50,253 bases of DNA from Candidatus Omnitrophota bacterium (GCA_013286575.1 JABDFL010000005.1:1-50253); one strand, 5' to 3'; shown: positions 28,111-36,222, counted from the first letter of the stretch. Notes: generated from the letters alone by a model not told the origin. Made by a program: numbers and translations.

Positions 28111-28605
28111 TTAAGTCTTTTCTTGCCCGCGGGTGATGAGGATTTTTCCGGTGCGGATCATTTCTAAGACGCCGTATTTCTTGATGAGGGCCTCGAACTC
28201 ATCGAGCTCAAGGGTGGTCCCTGTCTGTTCGATGATGTAACAGCCTTCTGAGGCATCGTCGATGCGGACGTGGAACTTACGGGCGTTTTTAGCCACAAAC
28301 GCTTTGACGGCAGGGGAAGCCTTGGTTTTAAGCAGGGCCAGCTCTTTTTCCACGGTGTTGGCCGGATGCTCTTCGCAATGGATGACGTCAATGAGCTTAT
28401 TGACGTTTTTGATGATTTGTTCCAGGGTTTCCAGGTCGCCTTTGGCAGTGATGGTCATGCGTGAAAATTTAGGGTTGATCGTGGGCGAGACCACCAGGGA
28501 ATTGATATTATAACCGCGCCGGGCAAACACCAGCGCAATCCGGACAAGCACGCCCGGCTTATTGGCCACTAAGACGCTGATTGTATGTAAGGGAAGTGTA
28601 TCCAT
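28111..28605 (-). CDS. ilvH: Acetolactate synthase small (regulatory) subunit
   Basis: Regulatory subunit for valine/isoleucine/leucine synthesis, 164 residues. N-terminal ACT domain HTISVLVANKPGVLVRIALVFARRGYNINSLVVSPT (residues 7-42) binds the feedback inhibitor valine; the C-terminal domain contains the family segments ARKFHVRIDDASEGCYIIEQTGT. It lies five bases after ilvB, forming a standard ilvBH operon. Confidence 0.95.
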   Translation of the reverse strand: MDTLPLHTISVLVANKPGVLVRIALVFARRGYNINSLVVSPTINPKFSRMTITAKGDLETLEQIIKNVNKLIDVIHCEEHPANTVEKELALLKTKASPAVKAFVAKNARKFHVRIDDASEGCYIIEQTGTTLELDEFEALIKKYGVLEMIRTGKILITRGQEKT

Positions 28606-28610
28606 ATTTT

Positions 28611-30353
28611 TTATGTAGACCCTGATGGTTTTTCCATTTTGGTTGTGGGTTTTTCCACAATCATGTGAAACGCTGATTTACCGGCGGGTATCATGGGAAA
28701 CACATTGTCTTCCTTGATGACTTCCGCGTGGATAACGCAGGGGCCTTTGTAATTCATGGCGTCCCGCATCACGGATTCGCAATTTTCAGGCTTGTCCATA
28801 TGAAAACCTTTGACCCCGTAGGCCTCGGCTAATTTCACGAAATCAGGATTGCCTTCCAAATCAACGCCCGAGAGACGATTGTCAAAAAATAATTCCTGCC
28901 ATTGGCGCACCATGCCTAAATATTTATTATCAATGATGAGCACCTTCACGGGTAGTTTGTGTATAAATACCGTCGAGAGTTCATATAATGTCATCTGGAA
29001 CCCGCCGTCGCCCACAATCGCCACGACCAGGTCCTTGGGGGCGGCAAATTGAGCGCCAACCGCCGCAGGAAAACCATAACCCATGGTACCGGCGCCGCCT
29101 GAAGACAGCCAGTAGTTGCCTTTGTCAGAAAGGTAGAACTGTGCGGCCCACATTTGATGTTGGCCCACGTCTGTCGAGACAATGGCGCGGCCTTGGGTCA
29201 CTTTATAGCAGGTATCAATGACCTGCTGGGCGGTCAGGCCGTTGGTTTTGCTGTATTTGAGCGGGAATTCTTTTTTATAATATTCCAGTTCTTTAAGCCA
29301 GTCAGCGGTGTCTAAAGGATCAACCAGTTTGACTAATTCTTCCACCACTTCACGGGCTTGGCCCACGACCCAGGCATCAGGCTTGACAATTTTATTGATC
29401 TCAGAAAAATCCACGTCGATATGCAGTTTCTTGGCGTTCACGCAAAATTCATTGTTGTTGCCGTTAATACGGTCGTCCCAGCGCGAGCCGATGGACAGGA
29501 TCAGGTCACAGTTGATCAGGGCCTTATTGGCATAAGCGGTCCCGTGCATGCCCAGCATCCCTAAAGACAGGGGATGTGTTTCAGGAAACTCGCCTTTGCC
29601 CAGGAGTGTATTGGTCACAGGGGCGCCTAATTTTTCCGCTAATTTTTTAATGGCAGCGCCGGCGTTGGAAAGCACTGCTCCATGGCCCACCAATAGTAAT
29701 GGTTTCTTTTTACCTTTGAAAAATTTGGCCATTTTGACGATGTCAGCTTTATGAGGCGAGGGAGTGTCTTTTTTATATCCGGGAATGTCCATTTCCGGAT
29801 CAAGGCTGTCCCCGCTAAAGGGTGCCGAGGTAATGTCTTTGGGCAAATCAATCAAGACCGGGCCGGGCCTGCCGGTCTGGCAAATATGCCAGGCTTCTTT
29901 CACGATACGGGGGATATCATTGGTATTTTTGACCAAATAGCTGTGCTTGACCACAGGCATGGTGATGCCGGAAATATCAGCTTCCTGAAAGGCATCTTTG
30001 CCTAACATGGAGGTAATGGTTTGTCCGGTAAGCACAATCATGGGCACAGAATCCATCATGGCGGTCAAGATGCCGGTGACGGTGTTTGTAGCACCGGGGC
30101 CTGAGGTCACCAGCACCACACCTGGTTTGCCTGTAACGCGGGCATAGCCGTCAGCCATGTGGGTGGCGCCTTGTTCGTGGCGGGTCAAAATTAATTTAAT
30201 TTTAGAGCCGACTAAGGCATCGAATATGGGGATGGCCGCGCCTCCGGATAAACCCCAGATATATTCGACCCCAAAACCCTCCAGGCATTTGATCAGGGCT
30301 TCGGCGCCATTAATGGCTTTTTTAGATGGTGTTTTTGCAGCTTCTTTATTCAT
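28611..30353 (-). CDS. ilvB: Acetolactate synthase large subunit
   Basis: Thiamine-diphosphate enzyme that joins two pyruvates, or pyruvate and 2-oxobutyrate, in branched-chain amino acid synthesis. Shows the catalytic Glu in RHEQGATHMADGYARVTGKPG, GSRWDDR, and the ThDP-binding GDGGFQMTLYELSTVFIHKLPVKVLIIDNKYLGMVRQWQ. The track start is 54 bases too long; ATG at 30353 with AAGAAGG upstream gives MNKEAAKTPSKK, 580 residues. Own promoter; no T-box or attenuator seen in the short leader. Confidence 0.96.
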   Translation of the reverse strand: MNKEAAKTPSKKAINGAEALIKCLEGFGVEYIWGLSGGAAIPIFDALVGSKIKLILTRHEQGATHMADGYARVTGKPGVVLVTSGPGATNTVTGILTAMMDSVPMIVLTGQTITSMLGKDAFQEADISGITMPVVKHSYLVKNTNDIPRIVKEAWHICQTGRPGPVLIDLPKDITSAPFSGDSLDPEMDIPGYKKDTPSPHKADIVKMAKFFKGKKKPLLLVGHGAVLSNAGAAIKKLAEKLGAPVTNTLLGKGEFPETHPLSLGMLGMHGTAYANKALINCDLILSIGSRWDDRINGNNNEFCVNAKKLHIDVDFSEINKIVKPDAWVVGQAREVVEELVKLVDPLDTADWLKELEYYKKEFPLKYSKTNGLTAQQVIDTCYKVTQGRAIVSTDVGQHQMWAAQFYLSDKGNYWLSSGGAGTMGYGFPAAVGAQFAAPKDLVVAIVGDGGFQMTLYELSTVFIHKLPVKVLIIDNKYLGMVRQWQELFFDNRLSGVDLEGNPDFVKLAEAYGVKGFHMDKPENCESVMRDAMNYKGPCVIHAEVIKEDNVFPMIPAGKSAFHMIVEKPTTKMEKPSGST

Positions 30354-30378
30354 AGTTTGCCTTCTTGGTAAAGCGGAT

Positions 30379-30407
30379 ATAATAGCATAAACACGACGGT
30401 ATGCCAA
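30379..30407 (-). promoter_or_regulatory. Promoter of ilvBH
   Basis: On the minus strand TTGGCA, 17-base spacer, TATTAT, 25 bases before the ilvB ATG. The leader is too short for an amino-acid attenuator. Confidence 0.7.
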
Positions 30408-30438
30408 AGGAAAAGTACAGGGCTTTACTTTGTTTCGA

Positions 30439-30750
30439 TTATTTAAGTAATTGCGCTAATTCGCCGTTTTCATGCATTTCCGCGACGATATCAGCACCGC
30501 CGACGAATTCCCCGTTGATAAAGATTTGGGGGATGGTCGGCCATTGGGTGAATTCCTTGATGCCCTGGCGCAGCTCTTCTGAGGCCAGGACATTGTGGCC
30601 TTTGACAGGAGCGCCGTAAGACTGCAGGATTTGCACGGCCCGTCCGGAAAATCCGCACATGGGCTGCTCAACCGTGCCCTTCATAAAGATCACGACCTTG
30701 TTATTCTTGATATCTTTTTCAATTTCCTGGCGTAATTGATCAGTTAACAT
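30439..30750 (-). CDS. grxD: Monothiol glutaredoxin (Grx4 type)
   Basis: CGFS-type glutaredoxin, 103 residues, which binds a 2Fe-2S cluster with glutathione and partners BolA/IbaG proteins in iron-sulfur trafficking. Motifs: VVIFMKGTVEQPMCGFSGRAVQIL, WPTIPQIFINGEFVGGADIVAEM. TAGGAGAG ribosome site. Last gene of the gshA-gshB-grx-ibaG-grxD run, separated from ibaG by a 54-base gap with a REP-like hairpin. Co-location with a BolA-family gene supports the family role. Confidence 0.95.
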   Translation of the reverse strand: MLTDQLRQEIEKDIKNNKVVIFMKGTVEQPMCGFSGRAVQILQSYGAPVKGHNVLASEELRQGIKEFTQWPTIPQIFINGEFVGGADIVAEMHENGELAQLLK

Positions 30751-30774
30751 GATTTCTCTCCTAGACTGATTGTC

Positions 30775-30794
30775 ATTCCCGCGAAAGCGGGAAT
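30775..30794. repeat. REP-like palindrome ATTCCCGC-GAAA-GCGGGAAT
   Basis: Perfect eight-base-pair stem with a GAAA tetraloop (plus-strand reading), followed on the plus strand by CTGTTTTTTG. The unit GTCATTCCCGCGAAAGCGGG resembles dispersed repeats seen in many genomes (Neisseria dRS3-like outline ATTCCC...GGGAAT). On the minus strand it is an intercistronic hairpin between ibaG and grxD; on the plus strand it would terminate antisense transcription. Confidence 0.7.
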
Positions 30795-30804
30795 CTGTTT
30801 TTTG

Positions 30805-31062
30805 TTAAAATCCATACTGAGTTTTTACTTCACTCCATTTAGCCGGAGTAAAAGTCTTTAAGCCTAAGGCATGGACTATTTCAAAAATATCTTTGATGGA
30901 GGCCATGACCATTTGCTGCTGTTTAAATACCGGCATTCCTTCAAAAGCAGGGGAGATGACAAAGGCCTGCAAATGCGCACCGTCATTCATGGGATCAAGC
31001 ACATAGGCGCGGGCATCCGGTATCGCTGTTTCAATGCGTTGTTTGATTGCTTCAGTGGTCAT
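30805..31062 (-). CDS. ibaG: BolA-family protein, IbaG/YrbA type
   Basis: 85-residue BolA-fold protein that partners monothiol glutaredoxins in Fe-S handling. IKQRIETAIPDARAYVLDPMNDGAHLQAFVISPAFEGMPVFKQQQMVM and IVHALGLKTFTPAKWSE match the IbaG subgroup, including HALGLKTFTP. Overlaps the upstream glutaredoxin gene by four bases and precedes grxD. A second BolA-type gene, of the classical subgroup, lies divergently at 33549. Confidence 0.9.
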   Translation of the reverse strand: MTTEAIKQRIETAIPDARAYVLDPMNDGAHLQAFVISPAFEGMPVFKQQQMVMASIKDIFEIVHALGLKTFTPAKWSEVKTQYGF

Positions 31063-31307
31063 TTTTTATAATTCTTCTTAAACCATTCGATAATGTCTAA
31101 CGATTCATAAAGCGCTTTGCCGTCGATGACAAGACAGGGCACCTGTGGTTTGCCGCCGATTTTAATCAGCTCATCACGAAATGCAGGGTTTTCATGGGTG
31201 TCCTTCATGGGTACCTTGATCCCCTCTTTGCTCAAGAATTCCCGCACCCGTTGGCAATAGGGACAGGCCATAAAGTGATATAAAGTAAGCGTAGGCACGG
31301 GAATCAT
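31059..31307 (-). CDS. Small glutaredoxin / GST N-terminal-like protein
   Basis: Thioredoxin-fold protein of 82 residues with the CPYC dithiol (FMACPYCQRVREFL, residues 15-18), the cis-proline segment GGKPQVPCLVIDGKALYES, and SLDIIEWFKKNY, typical of glutaredoxins related to the GST N-terminal domain. Most likely reduces disulfides or glutathione adducts with glutathione. Overlaps gshB and ibaG by four bases each, so it is produced with glutathione synthesis enzymes. Confidence 0.88.
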   Translation of the reverse strand: MIPVPTLTLYHFMACPYCQRVREFLSKEGIKVPMKDTHENPAFRDELIKIGGKPQVPCLVIDGKALYESLDIIEWFKKNYKK

Positions 31308-32239
31308 TTTATCAATTTTTCCACAAAATCAATGACTTTTTCTTCCAGCTTCAGGTTATATAAGCGGTTCATTTCCTGCAGGCAGGTGGGGGAGGTGACA
31401 TTGACTTCGATCAAATAATCTCCCAGGATATCGATCCCCACAAAATAAAGGCCGAGTTTCTGTAAATGGGGCCTGAGAATACCCACGATTTTTCTATCGT
31501 TCGCGTTGACCGTGGCAGGCATGGCTTTGCCCCCGGCAAAGAAATTATTGCGATGCTCGCCCTCTTCATGCAGGCGCAGCACAGCACCCAGGATTTTTCC
31601 ATCCAATAGCAGGATGCGCTTGTCGCCTTTTTTGGATTCAGGGATATATTTTTGGACGATGATGGCTTTGTTGTAACGGTCAGACAGGGTTTCCAGGATA
31701 ACGTTGGTATTGGTGCTTCCCTTTTCAATATGGAAAACATTTTGTCCGCCGAAGCCGTCAGTGGGCTTGGCAATGACGTTTTTATGTTTGGCGATAAAAT
31801 CCGTCAAATCTTCCTTATTGGCGGAGATGATGGTGGGAGGCGTGATTTTTTTAAATTGGCTGGCCCACACTTTTTCATTAACGGTGCGTATCCCCGAGGG
31901 GCTATTAATAACGGCGATACGCCCGGGCAAATGGTCAAGGAGCCAGGTGTTCATCAAATATTGCTCATCAAACGGAGGGTCAGGCCGTACAAAGACGGCA
32001 TGGATATCGTCCTGGCTTAAATGCGCGGTATGCTCTTCTTTAAAGGGCATATGGGCAACTGCCTGAGGGATGACCTTGATGGCATGAAAACAGACCTTTC
32101 CTTCAATGAGGCTGATGCCGTCCTTGGGCAGATAATAGACTTCATGGCCGCGGGCATGGGCACCTAACATCATCATCAACGTGGTGTCTTTTTCAAATAT
32201 GACGGTTTCCAGAGGGTCCATTAAAAAGACGAACTTCAT
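31304..32239 (-). CDS. gshB: Glutathione synthetase
   Basis: ATP-grasp ligase joining gamma-glutamylcysteine and glycine. 311 residues, standard for prokaryotic GshB. Landmarks: MKFVFLMDPLETVIFEKDTTLMMMLGAHARGHEVYYL, VRPDPPFDEQYL, VIAKPTDGFGGQNVF, RILLLDGKILGAVLR and FVGIDILGDYLIEVNVTSPTCLQEMNR (metal ligands). Overlaps gshA and the glutaredoxin gene by four bases, indicating one translationally coupled unit. Confidence 0.95.
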   Translation of the reverse strand: MKFVFLMDPLETVIFEKDTTLMMMLGAHARGHEVYYLPKDGISLIEGKVCFHAIKVIPQAVAHMPFKEEHTAHLSQDDIHAVFVRPDPPFDEQYLMNTWLLDHLPGRIAVINSPSGIRTVNEKVWASQFKKITPPTIISANKEDLTDFIAKHKNVIAKPTDGFGGQNVFHIEKGSTNTNVILETLSDRYNKAIIVQKYIPESKKGDKRILLLDGKILGAVLRLHEEGEHRNNFFAGGKAMPATVNANDRKIVGILRPHLQKLGLYFVGIDILGDYLIEVNVTSPTCLQEMNRLYNLKLEEKVIDFVEKLIK

Positions 32240-33525
32240 GGCAGTTTACTCTCCAATTCTTTGATTTCACGGCCTGCGGCAACACCGGCGATGCGCCCCA
32301 GGATCCGGTAAATATCAAAAATATTCAAATTATGTTCAATGCCGCAGTCTTTGCCGTATTTATCCAAATGCGGGCACATTTTTTGAAAAGCCATGCCGCC
32401 GGGAGAATTCAGGTTTTCCCGTGAGCCCTTGGTTTCATGGTAGCGGTAAAAGCCGCCGACGAAATTATTATCAATTTGATAGACGCAGACCTCGCAAGGG
32501 TGTCCCTCGATGCGGTGGATGGTAGGCACGCCTTCCTGCAGGAGAAAATGCGTGATGTTCTGCGCATCCTTGCCATGCACCAGGTCATTGCGTTTTTTGC
32601 GGTTTAATTCCAGGATTTGCCGGGGGTCTTCGATAGGCACGACCCCAAGGCCATAGGTGCCGGAATCAGATTTAATAAATATAAACGGCTTGCTGTCAAC
32701 ATTGTGTTCGTTGTATTTGTTCTGGATTTCTTCAAAGAGTTTGACGCCTGCTGTATAGAGGCGTTGCTGGTCAGCTTCGTTATTGACATCCACATGGTTT
32801 ACAACCTCATAAAGGCAGGAAAATTGCCAGGGGTCAATGCCGACAATCTGGGCAAATTCTTTGACCAGGGCATTGGCCTGGCGAAAATGTTCAGACTTAA
32901 GACGCGCATGCCAGCCTGCATGGATTGAAGGGACGATCGGGATTTTAATGTCTTTCAGCACTTCCGGAATCCCGGCGGAGAGATCATTATTCATGATGAT
33001 CAGATCAAAGTCTGCCTGGCCCTGTTTGATTTTTTCCAAAACACGTTTGACGCAATAGACTTTAACGATCTGGCCCGTGGCGGTTTCCAGTTCCACGGCG
33101 CTGGCAGCCTGGGCGCAGAAAGAAGGTTCATTAATAAAGAAGGTGGCGATTTTGGCGGAAAAGCCTGCCTTGGTGATGATCTCCTGCAGGATACGGACAT
33201 TCTCCAAATACCAGGTATTACGCGTATGCTCTTCGGCGACAATTAAAATATTGGTGGCCTTAGGCACGCGCGTAAGGATGGCTTTTTTAATGAGGGATTC
33301 AGCATCTGCCAAACCATGCTCGCAGAGATTATTAAAGCCTGCAGGGAAAAGATTGGTGTCAACCACCGCGATCTTAAAGCCCGCATCACGGATATCTACC
33401 GATGTGTAAAAGGGGGTATAGGTCTTTTCATAGGACAAGAGCCATTGATGGATCTGTCCCTGCCGGCGATGGATGCAGGGCACGCAGATGGCCTGCGAGA
33501 AATTTTGATTTACCGTTAATTTCAT
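32236..33525 (-). CDS. gshA: Glutamate-cysteine ligase, Acidithiobacillus-type (TIGR02049-like)
   Basis: First and committing step of glutathione synthesis. The 429-residue chain looks like the less common GshA class named after Acidithiobacillus ferrooxidans, not the E. coli or plant types. Segments: VDIRDAGFKIAVVDTNLFPAGFNN, VAEEHTRNTWYLENVRILQEI, VPSIHAGWHARLKSEHF, FIFIKSDSGTYGLGVV, SPGGMAFQKMC. No Shine-Dalgarno precedes the ATG; the TATACT box ends only seven bases upstream, so the mRNA is probably leaderless. Heads the gsh operon and is divergent from bolA across 23 bases. Confidence 0.9.
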   Translation of the reverse strand: MKLTVNQNFSQAICVPCIHRRQGQIHQWLLSYEKTYTPFYTSVDIRDAGFKIAVVDTNLFPAGFNNLCEHGLADAESLIKKAILTRVPKATNILIVAEEHTRNTWYLENVRILQEIITKAGFSAKIATFFINEPSFCAQAASAVELETATGQIVKVYCVKRVLEKIKQGQADFDLIIMNNDLSAGIPEVLKDIKIPIVPSIHAGWHARLKSEHFRQANALVKEFAQIVGIDPWQFSCLYEVVNHVDVNNEADQQRLYTAGVKLFEEIQNKYNEHNVDSKPFIFIKSDSGTYGLGVVPIEDPRQILELNRKKRNDLVHGKDAQNITHFLLQEGVPTIHRIEGHPCEVCVYQIDNNFVGGFYRYHETKGSRENLNSPGGMAFQKMCPHLDKYGKDCGIEHNLNIFDIYRILGRIAGVAAGREIKELESKLP

Positions 33526-33532
33526 GTTTCAT

Positions 33533-33561
33533 AGTATAATACTAAATCATGATTAAAGCAA
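33533..33561. promoter_or_regulatory. Symmetric divergent promoter between gshA and bolA
   Basis: The start codons are 23 bases apart. The palindrome AGTATAATACT (33533-33543) gives TATAAT on the plus strand eight bases before the bolA ATG, and TATACT on the minus strand seven bases before the gshA ATG. Minus-strand -35 is TTGCTT at 33556-33561, 17 bases from TATACT; the plus-strand -35 is poor. Both transcripts should start at or within a few bases of ATG. Confidence 0.6.
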
Positions 33562-33797
33562 AGATTGAACAGTTGCTCACGGGAGCTTTTAAGCCTGTGT
33601 TTTTGCAGGTCGTGGATGAGAGCCATAAACATGCCGGGCACGCAGGGGCCTCCCAAGGCGGCCATTATCAAGTCACCATCGTGTCCAAGTCTTTTGAAGG
33701 CAAAAAGCCTTTGGAAAGCCACCGCATGGTATATCAGGCCCTTGAGCCCGTCAAATCATCCATCCATGCGCTGGCTATAAAAGTCAGGGCTGTCTAA
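33549..33797 (+). CDS. bolA: BolA-family transcriptional/Fe-S regulator
   Basis: 82-residue BolA-fold protein of the classical group: KPVFLQVVDESHKHAGHAGASQGGHYQVTIVSKSFEGKKPLESHRMVYQALEPV...IHALAIKV holds the conserved ESHKHAGH and HRMVYQAL segments, with histidines that can share a 2Fe-2S cluster with a monothiol glutaredoxin. No Shine-Dalgarno; probably leaderless from the shared promoter. Its 3' end overlaps the convergent disulfide reductase gene by 14 bases, leaving no room for a terminator between them. Confidence 0.9.
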   Translation: MIKAKIEQLLTGAFKPVFLQVVDESHKHAGHAGASQGGHYQVTIVSKSFEGKKPLESHRMVYQALEPVKSSIHALAIKVRAV

Positions 33798-35181
33798 TTT
33801 GATCATTTTTCTCTAAAGCGGTTTTTGCTTTTCTGGCGGCGTTGCGGACGATTTCCGGTAATGCCGGGTGAATATAAATGGTGCGCAGCATATCATCAAG
33901 GGTGGCGTTCATATTCATGTAAGCGATGATCATGTGGACCATGTCGGAGGCTTCAGGCCCTATGATATGCCCGCCTAGTATTTTGCGGCTTTTTCGGTCA
34001 ACCAGGATTTTACAAAAACCATGGTCAGAGAGCAGGGCCATGCCCATGGCTGAGCTTTTGTAGGGATTTAGCCCGACGGCATAATCAATGCCTTTGGTTT
34101 TTAACTCTTCTTCGGTCGCTCCGACACCAGCCACTTGCGGATGGGTGAAAACCGCATGGGGCATAGGGGGATAATGGATGGGGCTTCGGGTCTTGCCGCC
34201 AAACACATAATCAAAAAGATATTCGCCTTCAAAATTAACGCTGTGACGGAAAAAATATTTGCCGATGCAGTCGCCTAAGGCAAAGACGCCCCCGACGCTT
34301 GTTTCCAGGTATTCATTGACCTTGATGAAATTGCCGGGCTGCAATTCAATGTCCGTGTTTATTAAATCCAGTGTATCCGCGTTGGACGTAATACCTGTGG
34401 CGATTAACAAGGTTTCTGCGCTGACAGAAAGATTTTTTCCGTCCTGAGTATAATGTACGGTAAAGGTGTTATGGCTGTATTCGACCTTTGTCGGGATGGC
34501 CCCCAGACGAAGATCATGGTAGCGGCTGAAGACTTTTTGAAATTCTGCGGCTATCTCGGCGTCCTGGGCGCGTAAAAGTTTTGAGCGCACTAAAAAAGTG
34601 GTCTTGGTCCCTAAAGCCCCGTACGCATGGCCCAGCTCACAGCCAATGTAACCGCCGCCGATGATTATCATTGACGGGGGAAGGGTGGTATTGCGCAGGG
34701 CTTCGGTGGATGTCATATAGGGCGTGCCGGCCAGTCCCGGAATATCAGGAATGGTGGGGCGCGTGCCTACGGCGATAAATATTTTATCCGCAGTGATCTG
34801 TTCATTATTGATTTCAATAATATTATTATCGACAAATTTAGCGCAGCCCTGATAAAGGCTGATATTAGGGTGTTTTTTGTAGCTTGATTGGATTTTGTCA
34901 GAATCCGAATCTACTGTTTGAGAGATGCGGTTAACGAGCTTGGCAAAATCAACGCTGAATTGCGGATTGTTATGGATGTCAAAGCGGTGGGCTTCCTTGA
35001 TTTCAACGGCCACATCCGCCGGGTGAATAAGCATTTTGGAGGGGATGCAGCCGCGGTTTAGGCAGGTACCGCCCAAGCGGTCTTTTTCAATGACCGCGAC
35101 TTTAAGCCCCATGGAAGCCGCCGGAGAAGAAATTTTGGCCCCGCCGCCGGAGCCGATGGTGATGATATCAAATTTTTTCAT
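33784..35181 (-). CDS. NADPH-type pyridine nucleotide-disulfide oxidoreductase
   Basis: FAD flavoprotein of the Lpd/glutathione-reductase/mycothione-reductase family, 465 residues. FAD site near GSGGGAKISSPAASMGLKVAVIEKD, redox pair Cys40/Cys45 in GGTCLNRGCIPSK, NAD(P) site GGGYIGCELGHAYGALGTKTTFLVRSKLLRAQD, and the C-terminal His-Glu dyad in IHPALPEI. VRSKLLR carries two arginines like the NADPH-binding pattern of glutathione reductase rather than the Glu of Lpd. No lipoyl-enzyme genes are nearby, but glutathione genes are. Could be a glutathione or other low-molecular-weight disulfide reductase. Overlaps dusB by 14 bases. Confidence 0.85.
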   Translation of the reverse strand: MKKFDIITIGSGGGAKISSPAASMGLKVAVIEKDRLGGTCLNRGCIPSKMLIHPADVAVEIKEAHRFDIHNNPQFSVDFAKLVNRISQTVDSDSDKIQSSYKKHPNISLYQGCAKFVDNNIIEINNEQITADKIFIAVGTRPTIPDIPGLAGTPYMTSTEALRNTTLPPSMIIIGGGYIGCELGHAYGALGTKTTFLVRSKLLRAQDAEIAAEFQKVFSRYHDLRLGAIPTKVEYSHNTFTVHYTQDGKNLSVSAETLLIATGITSNADTLDLINTDIELQPGNFIKVNEYLETSVGGVFALGDCIGKYFFRHSVNFEGEYLFDYVFGGKTRSPIHYPPMPHAVFTHPQVAGVGATEEELKTKGIDYAVGLNPYKSSAMGMALLSDHGFCKILVDRKSRKILGGHIIGPEASDMVHMIIAYMNMNATLDDMLRTIYIHPALPEIVRNAARKAKTALEKNDQIRQP

Positions 35182-36145
35182 GGACCGATGATTCCTCTAA
35201 ATATTTCTGCAGTCGCCCAATCACTTGCTCCATCATCATATATTGCATCAATTCGCTCCTGACCGGCGCGATATTGGGTAATCCTTTAAGGTAGCCCACA
35301 TAATGTTTGCGGAAGGTCACAACGCCGTATTTTTCACCTTTGTACTGCACGTTTAATTTCAAATGTTCGATGCAGGTCTGGATTTTTTCTTCAATGCTTG
35401 GCTCCGGCATGTGTTCGCCGGTTTTGAGGAAATATTTGGTTTGCTTAAATATCCAGGGATTGGCAATGGCGCCCCGGCCGATCATGACACCGTCGCAGCC
35501 GGTCTCCAGCATGGCCTGGGCATCTTCGGGGCAGGTGATGTCTCCGTTTCCGATGACAGGGATGCTGATGGTTTTTTTAATTTTTTCGAGCCAGGACCAG
35601 TCCGCAAATCCGCTGTGCGCCTGCGAACGCGTGCGGCAATGCAGGGTCAGGGCCTTGGCGCCGGCCGCTTCCACCATTTTAGCAACGTCCAATATAACAA
35701 TGCTTTGATCGTCCCAGCCCAGGCGGGTCTTGACTGTTACAGGCAATTTTGTGCCTTTGACCGTGGCCTTGACGATTTGCTCAAAAAGGGGAAGGTCCCT
35801 CAAAAGCCCGGCGCCTTCATTACGGGCCACATGGTTTTTGACCCAACAGCCGCAATTAACATCAATAAAGTCAGGCTTTAATTTTTCAATAACTTCAGCC
35901 GCACCTGCCATGGCCTCAGGCCGCCCGCCAAAAATTTGAATGGATACCGGACGCTCTTCTTCGGCGATCTGGATTTTTTCCATGATGCGCGGGATGTCGC
36001 GGATAATGCCCTCGGAAGAAGTGAATTCCGTGTACACGATGTCCGCCCCCAAACGCTTGCAAATCAAACGAAAAGGCAGTTCGGTGACATCTTCCATGGG
36101 GGCCAGACAAAGCGGTTTATCAATATCAATGGGTCCGATACGCAT
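35168..36145 (-). CDS. dusB: tRNA-dihydrouridine synthase (DusB-like)
   Basis: FMN enzyme reducing uridines in the tRNA D-loop, 325 residues. LAPMEDVTELPFRLICKRLGAD, IQIFGGRPEAM, the catalytic loop DVNCGCWVKNHVARNEGAGLL (Cys100), KTRLGWDD, LHCRTRSQAHSGFADW and PVIGNGDI/GCDGVMIGRGAIANPW are present. The usual proline after the catalytic cysteine (GCP) is Trp here. Promoter TTGCAT-N16-TATAAT ends eight bases before the ATG, with no Shine-Dalgarno, so this too looks leaderless. Confidence 0.93.
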   Translation of the reverse strand: MRIGPIDIDKPLCLAPMEDVTELPFRLICKRLGADIVYTEFTSSEGIIRDIPRIMEKIQIAEEERPVSIQIFGGRPEAMAGAAEVIEKLKPDFIDVNCGCWVKNHVARNEGAGLLRDLPLFEQIVKATVKGTKLPVTVKTRLGWDDQSIVILDVAKMVEAAGAKALTLHCRTRSQAHSGFADWSWLEKIKKTISIPVIGNGDITCPEDAQAMLETGCDGVMIGRGAIANPWIFKQTKYFLKTGEHMPEPSIEEKIQTCIEHLKLNVQYKGEKYGVVTFRKHYVGYLKGLPNIAPVRSELMQYMMMEQVIGRLQKYLEESSVHEKI

Positions 36146-36153
36146 AAGCGCCC

Positions 36154-36181
36154 ATTATAGCTGAATAATTTTTAGATGCAA
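36154..36181 (-). promoter_or_regulatory. dusB promoter, leaderless type
   Basis: Minus strand: TTGCAT, 16-base spacer, TATAAT, then eight bases (GGGCGCTT) to the ATG. The predicted transcription start coincides with the start codon. Confidence 0.7.
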
Positions 36182-36194
36182 CCTTGCCTTTTTA

Positions 36195-36222
36195 TTGCCT
36201 TTTGAGAGCTTTAGTTTATAAT
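36195..36222 (+). promoter_or_regulatory. trpD2 promoter, leaderless type
   Basis: Plus strand: TTGCCT, 16-base spacer, TATAAT, then eight bases (CAAAACTT) to the ATG. Same geometry as the divergent dusB promoter 13 bases away. Confidence 0.7.

Noticed and set aside
30354-30407. Upstream ATG for ilvB (MAYRRVYAIISALPRRQT)
   Set aside because: This stretch is the promoter region; the ATG at 30353 has a ribosome site.
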